Below are positions 1-4,815 of a stretch of 7,383 nucleotides of DNA, in pieces (within the stretch, counting starts at the first letter, position 1; each line of letters starts with the position of its first letter). The notes under the pieces were generated by a model. It had not been told where the DNA came from. It searched no databases and saw nothing but the letters and a program-made list of their open reading frames with translations. The DNA comes from a bacterium. GTDB taxonomy: Bacteria; SZUA-182; SZUA-191. Position numbers and translations under genes: made by a program. Location: NCBI GenBank assembly GCA_003230535.1, contig QIEW01000434.1, positions 1-7,383 of the forward strand, in the 5' to 3' direction.

Positions 1-164
1 CGGCCAAACAAGTGCCCAACGATTGGGAGACCGTTTTTGGTTATCGACCCGTATTGATGGAGAGCTTCGTTGAAAAGCAACGCTTCAAAGGTAATCCCTC
101 AGTGAAGGGTGGGAAGAAGAGTCGAAAAGGAATCAGGGGGAAGCGGATTTGGGGAAAAGGATAG
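1..164 (+). pseudogene. Truncated DUF4338 (DruA-like) gene remnant
   Basis: The open frame starting at base 3 encodes VPNDWETVFGYRPVLMESFV followed by a short EKQRFKG segment (to base 92). From memory of the family this matches the DUF4338/DruA-type conserved segment, where a D-W, a GYRPVL-ET-FV block and an RF-G motif precede a TCY-AANW block and a GRG motif. Here the frame after RFKG runs into unrelated Lys/Gly-rich residues and stops at 162-164. The expected TCY-AANW continuation is not visible in the two other forward frames I checked, so the gene appears broken by deletion or rearrangement and is also cut by the window's left edge. DUF4338 proteins include DruA of the Druantia defence system, but most copies are solitary and lie near mobile DNA. 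No function should be assigned to this fragment. Recognition is by motif memory only. Confidence 0.6.
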
Positions 165-193
165 GGAATGGGTCTTGATTGATATTTTTGGCC

Positions 194-269
194 GTTATTT
201 TGTAAGCAGCTATATTCAAATAACAGCATCAATATTTGCCTTGGATTTATGAATAATACGGGTTAAAAA
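194..269 (+). repeat. R1 repeat, copy 1 (76 bp)
   Basis: This matches 839-914 over 76 bases without gaps at 63 identical positions (hand count, about 83%). The most conserved part is the right end, which reads GGATTTATGAATAAT, then a CGGG and an A-rich end. It lies 30 bp after the broken DUF4338 frame, and no gene follows it directly. Confidence 0.8.
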
Positions 270-343
270 ATATAGGGGATTATATTTTATGGTGAGGATA
301 TAGAGCGGAATGATTGAGGTATTTTCATGGGTGAAAATTTTGG

Positions 344-479
344 GGGAGCCTGTCGCCAAAAGGTAAAAGCGCCCGGCAATAGTGATCGATCTATTTTAGA
401 ATACTGTTAAGTTAGAAAATCAGCTTGCCACCCTTTGCCACAGAAAGAATCACCCGTTTCCTTTTAGCGACACACTCCC
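344..479. mobile_element. Miniature inverted-repeat element (IS remnant or MITE)
   Basis: The two ends are imperfect inverted repeats. The left end (344-363) reads GGGAGCCTGTCGCCAAAAGG. The reverse complement of 460-479 reads GGGAGTGTGTCGCTAAAAGG, which is identical at 17 of 20 positions. On the minus strand the right end is followed by a second, weaker TGTGGCAAAGG-like motif, as in insertion sequences with repeated end motifs such as the IS21 family. The 136-bp interior has no transposase, only a 28-codon frame. I read it as a deleted insertion sequence or a MITE. Clear target-site duplications are not visible, partly because the immediate flanks are themselves inverted repeats. Confidence 0.5.
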
Positions 480-497
480 TTGTCAAATTTCATTTGC

Positions 498-525
498 TAT
501 GTTGATATACAAACATATCAACATA
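498..525. repeat. Hairpin / operator-like inverted repeat
   Basis: Perfect 10-bp arms, TATGTTGATA and TATCAACATA, are separated by an 8-base spacer in very AT-rich DNA. It could be a dimeric repressor site, an element end or a transcript hairpin. There is no T-tract and no adjacent gene to choose between these. Confidence 0.5.
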
Positions 526-569
526 CTTATGATAAATGATTTATAGTATATATAATACCCAAGGTAACA

Positions 570-581
570 TTGACATGTCAA
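570..581. repeat. Perfect 12-bp palindrome TTGACATGTCAA
   Basis: A symmetrical 12-base site in AT-rich DNA, 45 bp after the longer hairpin. Its left half contains a consensus -35 hexamer (TTGACA), but no -10 box sits at 16-18 bases. Operator or chance palindrome; no gene nearby supports either. Confidence 0.35.
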
Positions 582-742
582 ATTATACGACAAAAATGTA
601 ATTCATAAACCAACAGGCCGAGAATCAGTTGCTGGCGGCATCTAATTATTTAGATAAAACAAGATATTACTTCAGCTATTCCGATCAGGCGACTTGAGAG
701 AAGCCGGCTATTTGTGCTACTCTGTTACTTTTGTAGATGGTT

Positions 743-827
743 ATAACCCGAATAATTCGGGATCATACATACGCTCCCGTTGGTCGCTTCCATAGCGGGA
801 GTTTTCGGTAATTTGTACAAAAATTTT
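743..827 (+). repeat. R2 repeat, copy 1 (85 bp)
   Basis: This pairs with 3835-3920 in inverted orientation. The 40 bases at 779-818 are identical to the reverse complement of 3844-3883, and the flanking parts match with a few substitutions and one indel. It begins with the palindrome CCCGAATAATTCGGG (747-761). It also contains CTCCCG and CGGGAG arms that could form a small hairpin; the partner copy has lost this pairing. It ends 11 bp before R1 copy 2. Confidence 0.85.
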
Positions 828-838
828 GTTTTTTAAGC

Positions 839-914
839 GTTATTTTATAACTAGCTGTATTTAAATAACATTATCACTGTTTTCCGTGGATTTATGAATA
901 ATCCGGGATAAAAA
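839..914 (+). repeat. R1 repeat, copy 2 (76 bp)
   Basis: Direct repeat of 194-269. It ends 46 bp before the lyase start codon, so the promoter and leader of that gene may lie within or overlap this element. I could not find a well-spaced -35/-10 pair in it. Confidence 0.8.
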
Positions 915-941
915 CTCAATAATCGTAATTTACTAATTTAC

Positions 942-953
942 AGGAGAAGGAAG
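942..953 (+). promoter_or_regulatory. Ribosome binding site of the lyase gene
   Basis: The purine-rich AGGAGAAGGAAG lies 7-18 bases before the ATG at 961 and supports that start over the next in-frame ATG at 976. Confidence 0.6.
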
Positions 954-960
954 CGGAGTT

Positions 961-2355
961 ATGGCAATTCATCCGATGGATTTTGAAATTTATTCCCATA
1001 TTATATCTACCCCTGAGATGCAAGAGATATTTGATGAGCGCCGGCGTATCCAGCGCTGGCTGGATATCGAGGCGGCGCTGGCCCGCGCCCAAGGCGAGCT
1101 GGGGGTCATCCCCGAGCAGGCGGCCAATGAGATTGGCCGTAAAGCGCGGTTTGATCTGTTGGATAAACAAGCTATCGGAGCATCTTATAAGAAGATGCGA
1201 CAAACTATTATGCCGGTGCTCAAGGAACTTAAAAGAACCTGTGACGGGGATGCCGGCCAGTATGTGCACTTTGGAGCTACTACTCAGGATATACTGGATA
1301 CCGCCGAGGTGCTGGAGGCCAAAGATGCGCTGGCTATAATCTACCGGGATTTGCGGGAACTGGAAGAAAAACTTCTGGAACTGGCAGGTAGATATAAGGA
1401 GACCCCGATGATCGGTCGGACACACGGGCAGCATGCCTTACCGATAACCTTTGGCCTTAAGGTGTCGGTGTGGGTGAGAGAATGCCGGCGTCATTTGGAG
1501 CGGATCAAAGCATGTGCAGAGAGGTTGTTGGTAGGGCAGCTTAGCGGCGGGGTGGGCACACAGGCTGCTTTCGGCCCGTTAGCCCCCCGGATAGCAGAGA
1601 AGACCCTGGCCTGCCTGGGACTCAAAACACCGCTGGTTACCTGGCACAGCTCCCGGGACAACCCGGCGGAGCTGGCCTCGGTGCTGGCGATGATCTGCTC
1701 CACCTTGGGCAAAATAGCCAATGAGGTAGTCCAGCTCCAGAAGACGGAGACCGGGGAGTTGGCCGAGCCTTCCTCCGCCGAAAGGGTTGGCTCCAGCACC
1801 ATGCCCCATAAGCGGAACCCCTTCCGTTCCCAGCGGGTGGTCTCCATCTCCCGGCAAGTCAAATACCTGGCCGCACAAGCTATCGAATACATGCAGCAGG
1901 AACATGAGCGGGATACCCGGGCCCTCTCGGCGGAGTGGATCGTTATCCCTGAGGTCTGCATCTATACCGGCGCCTCGCTGCGCCATATGTTAGGGATTAT
2001 CTCCGGCCTGGAGGTATATCCCCGGCGGATGCTGAAAAACCTGCATCTACAAAAGGATATGATCCTCTCCGAATGGCTGCTGTTTCATTTTGGAAAGGTT
2101 TTAGGCAAGATGGAGGCGCATGATAAGTTGCATAAACTAAGCAAATCAGCTTTGGCGACCGGTAAATCGCTGAAGGAAGCTATCTTGGAAGACCCGCGGC
2201 TTAAAGATCTCCTGAGCCCAGAGGATGTGGATTATCTTTCCCATCCGGAACGATATCTGGGGATGTCCAAGGAAATAGTGGAGCAAGTAATTGCCCGCAC
2301 TACAGCCGACCGTAAGACTGATCCGGTCAGGTTAACGCCTCCGCCACAAGAGTAA
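961..2355 (+). CDS. Adenylosuccinate lyase-family protein (PurB / carboxymuconate cycloisomerase-like)
   Basis: A 464-residue cytoplasmic enzyme of the fumarase/aspartase superfamily, whose members form homotetramers and cleave or cyclise C-N or C-C bonds with release of fumarate or a related acid. The family signature GSSTMPHKRNP is at residues 277-287 and carries the catalytic-loop serines 278/279. HFGATTQD (103-110) and GRTHGQHALPITFG (152-165, with the active-site histidine 156 region) are the other two conserved blocks. Automatic annotation would probably call it purB. However, the HD motif that canonical PurB carries near residue 77 is replaced by YKKMR. The glutamate usual after KRNP is missing (KRNPFRSQ). 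The block QEHERDTRALSAEW (313-326) resembles 3-carboxy-cis,cis-muconate cycloisomerase (PcaB) more than PurB. The substrate is therefore uncertain. Length is normal apart from a Pro-rich tail of about 20 residues. The bioF gene lies 195 bp downstream, with a palindromic repeat between them. Confidence 0.85.
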   Translation: MAIHPMDFEIYSHIISTPEMQEIFDERRRIQRWLDIEAALARAQGELGVIPEQAANEIGRKARFDLLDKQAIGASYKKMRQTIMPVLKELKRTCDGDAGQYVHFGATTQDILDTAEVLEAKDALAIIYRDLRELEEKLLELAGRYKETPMIGRTHGQHALPITFGLKVSVWVRECRRHLERIKACAERLLVGQLSGGVGTQAAFGPLAPRIAEKTLACLGLKTPLVTWHSSRDNPAELASVLAMICSTLGKIANEVVQLQKTETGELAEPSSAERVGSSTMPHKRNPFRSQRVVSISRQVKYLAAQAIEYMQQEHERDTRALSAEWIVIPEVCIYTGASLRHMLGIISGLEVYPRRMLKNLHLQKDMILSEWLLFHFGKVLGKMEAHDKLHKLSKSALATGKSLKEAILEDPRLKDLLSPEDVDYLSHPERYLGMSKEIVEQVIARTTADRKTDPVRLTPPPQE

Positions 2356-2367
2356 CTCGGAACAAAG

Positions 2368-2380
2368 CGCCCTATGGGCG
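2368..2380. repeat. Short GC hairpin after the lyase gene
   Basis: CGCCC-TAT-GGGCG, a 5-bp stem 12 bases after the lyase stop codon. There is no T-tract, so it is at best a weak transcript 3' end. Confidence 0.3.
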
Positions 2381-2385
2381 GGAGT

Positions 2386-2492
2386 AAATCCCCCCGGCCC
2401 CCCTTTATTAAAGGGGGGAACCAGTTAATCTCTCTCTTTGGAAGGGGAACCCATTGTCTCCCCCTTTGAAAAGTGGGATTAAGGGGGATTTT
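2386..2492. repeat. Nested palindromic intergenic repeat
   Basis: Two related arms face each other: 2386-2420 and the reverse complement of about 2454-2492. Both start AAATCCCCC and end in a poly-G purine run. Each arm also folds on itself: CCCCCCTTT/AAAGGGGGG (2398-2406 with 2410-2418, a 9-bp stem with a 3-base loop) and CCCCCTT/AAGGGGG (2460-2466 with 2481-2487). C-rich/G-rich intergenic repeats of this kind are dispersed in many environmental bacterial genomes. It could act as a terminator or attenuator between the lyase gene and bioF, or protect transcript ends. Confidence 0.7.
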
Positions 2493-2550
2493 CATCATGT
2501 AATAAGCTAATCACATCAACCAGTTGCACCTAATTAATTGATAATGCTAA

Positions 2551-3720
2551 ATGAACATTGATTTCCATGGTCAGCTTAAGGCGGAATTGGGGGAACTGGA
2601 GGGCCGGGGTCTCTATCGTTCCCCCAAAGCGCTGGAGGGCGCCACCGGCGCTAAAGCCGCAATTGACGGCCGGGAATACTTGCTGTTTTGTTCCAACAAT
2701 TACCTGGGATTAGCCAGTGATCCCAGGGTGATGGAAGCCGCCCGGAATGCTACCGTCAAGTATGGCTGGGGGAGCGGCGCTTCACGACTTATCTCCGGCT
2801 CTCAGCGTTTGCACCGGCAGTTGGAGCAAGCTTTGGCCGAGTTGAAGGAGACGCCGGCGGCGGCGCTTTTCCCCACCGGATATATGGCCAATGTCGGCGC
2901 CATTGCAGCCCTTACCTCTGCGCAGGATACCATAATTGTTGATCGGCTCTGTCATGCCAGTATTATCGACGGCTGCCGTATGTCCAGGGCCAAGCTTCAG
3001 GTATATGAGCATAATGAGCCGGACAGTCTCCGGCGCGCACTTAACCGGAGCGGAAAGTACCGGCGGCGGCTGGTGATTACCGAGAGCGTGTTTAGTATGG
3101 ATGGAGATCTGGCGCCGCTGCCTGATATAGTAAATCTTTGCCGACATTATGAAGCGATCCTCATGGTCGATGAGGCGCACGCCACCGGCGTCTTAGGCGA
3201 GCATGGCCGGGGAGCCCTGGAACTCTTCGGTTTACAAGGAGAGGTGGATATTGTGATGGGCACTCTGAGTAAGGCCATTGGGAGTATCGGGGGGTTTATA
3301 GCCGGCAGAGAACCTGTGGTGGAATACTTGCGGCAGAAGGCCCGCAGCTATATTTACACTACCGCGCTTCCGGCAGCCGCCTGCGCCGCCGGCTTAACCG
3401 GCATTAAGATCATCCGGGACGAGCCGGAACGACGCCGGAAGCTATGGGAAAACGTAACTTACGTTAAAGAGGGATTGAAGGCGTTGGGCTTCGAACTCCT
3501 GGGCGGGCAAAGCCAGATTATTCCGGCGCTCACAGGTGATGAAGCCGCCACCATCCGCCTGTCCGAACACCTGTTCCGGCAAGGAATTTTTATTCCCGGT
3601 ATCCGTCCGCCGACAGTCCCCAAAGGCCGCTGCCGATTACGCATTACCCCTGCCTCCACCCATACCCAGGACGATCTGGACACACTCCTGGACGCTTTCC
3701 GGACAGCGACGCCAATATAA
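2551..3720 (+). CDS. bioF: 8-amino-7-oxononanoate synthase
   Basis: A PLP-dependent fold-type I enzyme that condenses L-alanine with pimeloyl-CoA or pimeloyl-ACP, releasing CO2, to form 8-amino-7-oxononanoate (KAPA) in the cytoplasm. This is the first committed step of biotin ring assembly. The protein has 389 residues, normal for the family. Visible motifs are SNNYLGLA (48-55), GSGASRL (74-80), the cofactor-stacking histidine in CHAS (H135), FSMDGD (181-186), VDEAH (206-210), the PLP lysine in GTLSKAIG (K241) and the BioF-typical GIRPPTVPKG (350-359). That last motif argues for BioF over the related KBL, HemA or serine palmitoyltransferase. No strong Shine-Dalgarno precedes the ATG, and the upstream spacer is AT-rich after the palindromic repeat. 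No other bio genes are visible here, so this copy is isolated from bioA/B/D. It is bracketed, together with the lyase gene, by inverted R2 copies. Confidence 0.95.
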   Translation: MNIDFHGQLKAELGELEGRGLYRSPKALEGATGAKAAIDGREYLLFCSNNYLGLASDPRVMEAARNATVKYGWGSGASRLISGSQRLHRQLEQALAELKETPAAALFPTGYMANVGAIAALTSAQDTIIVDRLCHASIIDGCRMSRAKLQVYEHNEPDSLRRALNRSGKYRRRLVITESVFSMDGDLAPLPDIVNLCRHYEAILMVDEAHATGVLGEHGRGALELFGLQGEVDIVMGTLSKAIGSIGGFIAGREPVVEYLRQKARSYIYTTALPAAACAAGLTGIKIIRDEPERRRKLWENVTYVKEGLKALGFELLGGQSQIIPALTGDEAATIRLSEHLFRQGIFIPGIRPPTVPKGRCRLRITPASTHTQDDLDTLLDAFRTATPI

Positions 3721-3770
3721 ATCAGCTTTGATCCGCCGGTTTAGATAGAATAAAAGGGCAATTCTAGGTG

Positions 3771-3828
3771 GTGGCAGGTTCAGGAAACCTGCCGCTCATT
3801 CAGCCTGTCGGGTTTGAGAACCCGACAG
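3771..3828. terminator. Tandem hairpins after bioF
   Basis: Two strong stems follow one another: GGCAGGTT/AACCTGCC (3773-3780 with 3786-3793, 5-base loop) and CTGTCGGGTT/AACCCGACAG (3805-3814 with 3819-3828, 4-base loop). The second stem is not followed directly by a T-run. They may act as a bidirectional transcript end for bioF, but their form also fits a dispersed palindromic repeat. Confidence 0.5.
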
Positions 3829-3834
3829 CACATA

Positions 3835-3920
3835 AAAATTTTCGTACAAATTACCGAAAACTCCCGCTATGGAAGCGACCAACTCCGAGCGTGTTTATGA
3901 TATAGAATTATTCGGGTTAA
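3835..3920 (-). repeat. R2 repeat, copy 2 (86 bp, inverted)
   Basis: Inverted partner of 743-827; see that entry for the 40-base identical core. Read on the + strand, its right end (TTTATGATATAG, then ATTATTCGGGTTAAA) resembles the right end of R1. It ends 35 bp before the start of the small secreted-protein gene, so it may contribute to that gene's promoter. Confidence 0.85.
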
Positions 3921-3939
3921 AGACCAGAGGAAACTGCTG

Positions 3940-3947
3940 AGGGGAGG
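3940..3947 (+). promoter_or_regulatory. Ribosome binding site deciding the ATG at 3956
   Basis: AGGGGAGG lies 8 bases before ATG 3956. A nearer ATG at 3951 is in another frame and reaches a stop within about ten codons, so 3956 is the real start. Confidence 0.7.
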
Positions 3948-3955
3948 ATAATGTT

Positions 3956-4420
3956 ATGCAAAAGATTAGCGTCTTGGCTGTAGTAATTAGCGCCGTCAGT
4001 ATTATTTTACCCGCCGAATCCTATGCCCATGGCCGACGTGAAATTAAATGGAAAGGAAGCGGGGGTTGGGGAGAAAAAACCCCATATAATCGGCTCTATA
4101 ACCTCAAAACTGAGATGACCGTCAGTGGTGAGGTGGTCATTGTCGAGGAAATTGTCCCCTTGAAGGGAATGAGCTATGGGGTCCATTTTATGTTAAAGAC
4201 CGGCGGGAGAACGATCTCCGTCCATCTTGGGCCGGCCTGGCTCATAGAAAACCAGGACATCAAAATTATGCCGGGAGATCTGGTCGAAGTCACAGGTTCA
4301 AGGATTATGCTTAAAGGAGAACCGGCGATTATTGCCGCAGCCATAAAAAGAGGCGCCGAGACACTTAAGCTCCGCGATAAAAACGGTTTTCCAGTCTGGT
4401 CTGGCTGGAGAAGACGCTAA
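3956..4420 (+). CDS. Small secreted OB-fold-like protein of unknown function
   Basis: A 154-residue protein with a typical Sec signal: a lysine at residue 3, a hydrophobic stretch at about 5-20 and a likely cleavage after SYA (residue 24), leaving a periplasmic protein of about 130 residues. The mature part starts with a Gly/Trp-rich segment and then has alternating beta-strand-like stretches: TVSGEVVIVEEIVP, VHFMLKTGG, ISVHLGPAWLIE, GDLVEVTGSRIMLKGEPAIIAA. The end is LRDKNGFPVWSG. I recall the pattern VHLGPAWxxE-x-PGDxVEVTGS-x-GEPxIIA-x-LRDxxGxPxWSG from conserved hypothetical proteins of many Gram-negative bacteria. It looks like a small beta-barrel of the OB-fold type. No cysteines suggest haem or metal binding. 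It sits alone between R2 and a gene-free region, so context gives no function. The OB-fold assignment is inference. Confidence 0.85.
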   Translation: MQKISVLAVVISAVSIILPAESYAHGRREIKWKGSGGWGEKTPYNRLYNLKTEMTVSGEVVIVEEIVPLKGMSYGVHFMLKTGGRTISVHLGPAWLIENQDIKIMPGDLVEVTGSRIMLKGEPAIIAAAIKRGAETLKLRDKNGFPVWSGWRRR

Positions 4421-4469
4421 CTCACTCCCTGCTAAATTGCATAAAATTTATATGATATTCTCTCGGGAA

Positions 4470-4493
4470 AAAGGAGCTGGTCACCGCTCCTTT
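4470..4493. terminator. Terminator-like hairpin after the secreted-protein gene
   Basis: AAAGGAGC/GCTCCTTT arms of 8 bp with an 8-base loop, preceded by a run of A. The T-run is only three bases, so termination may be weak or bidirectional. It lies 50 bp after the stop codon at 4420. Confidence 0.45.
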
Positions 4494-4675
4494 GGCGAAA
4501 TCGGACGGACTTCAATACGGCGAAGCAAATCCCGATGCAGAGTATTTTTTATTCTCTTGTCATGGTACATACCCTTTAATACATACTAATGAAAAGAAAA
4601 AATTTATAGATTTTTATTTCCTTAATCTCTTCAATCAATTACCAGCGACTTTGACGCAGCCGTGTGGTTTTTTAG

Positions 4676-4705
4676 TTGACATTTAACGCAAATTGATATT
4701 ATTAT
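4676..4705 (+). promoter_or_regulatory. Sigma70-type promoter for the glycosyltransferase gene
   Basis: TTGACA (4676-4681, full consensus) is followed after 18 bases by TATTAT (4700-4705, five of six matches to TATAAT). Transcription would start near 4712, giving a leader of about 100 bases before the ATG at 4816. Confidence 0.45.
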
Positions 4706-4815
4706 GTTACTAATAAGCTTTTTGTCCACCAAGAGCGCTAACGTGCTGCAACTATTGGTATGATTATAAAATAGTTAGTTGCTTCCTTGTTTTTTAATTT
4801 GATCGGGCAACCGCT

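Larger units (their letters stand above)
165..960. other. Gene-free, AT-rich, repeat-dense region
   Basis: About 800 bases with no convincing protein or RNA gene. It holds two direct copies of a 76-bp repeat (194-269 and 839-914), a miniature inverted-repeat element (344-479), a 10-bp-arm hairpin (498-525), a perfect 12-bp palindrome (570-581) and one copy of an 85-bp repeat (743-827) whose inverted partner lies after bioF. A codon run at 602-697 is open but lacks a start codon. I saw no tRNA, CRISPR array or recognisable riboswitch. The last 45 bases carry the ribosome binding site of the lyase gene. Confidence 0.7.
4421..4815. other. Gene-free spacer before the glycosyltransferase gene
   Basis: Nearly 400 AT-rich bases. 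They hold a terminator-like hairpin (4470-4493), a promoter-like pair (4676-4705) and a leader of about 100 bases with alternative short stems. A TTG-initiated frame at 4492-4686 starts inside the hairpin and is not convincing. Confidence 0.6.

Noticed and set aside
41-232. Minus-strand frame of 63 codons
   Set aside because: It is antisense to the DUF4338 remnant and runs into R1. Its Pro/Phe-rich composition reflects the G/A-rich opposite strand.
327-410. 28-codon ATG frame
   Set aside because: It lies across the left end of the miniature inverted-repeat element, has no ribosome binding site and is too short to judge.
602-697. Open run of 31 codons with protein-like composition (QQAENQLLAASNYLDKT)
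   Set aside because: It follows a stop codon directly, has no ATG, GTG or correctly placed start with a ribosome binding site, and shows no family I recognise. At most it is a remnant.
826-851. Possible promoter TTGTTT / TATAAC before the lyase gene
   Set aside because: The spacing is only 14 bases and both boxes are weak; not supported.
916-1434. Minus-strand frame antisense to the lyase gene
   Set aside because: The + strand frame carries unmistakable superfamily motifs; this is a shadow of its codon bias, as are the other antisense frames inside the lyase, bioF and TolC-like genes.
4437-4467. TTGCAT and TATGAT boxes, and a TTTATATGATATT...CGGG similarity to the R1/R2 end motif
   Set aside because: The boxes are only 8 bases apart, so not a promoter. 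The similarity to the repeat end is too degenerate to call a further copy.
4492-4686. TTG-initiated 64-codon frame after the secreted-protein gene
   Set aside because: It starts within the arm of a terminator-like hairpin, the apparent Shine-Dalgarno is the other arm, the second half is AT-rich Phe/Leu/Asn-heavy sequence, and I recognise no family.
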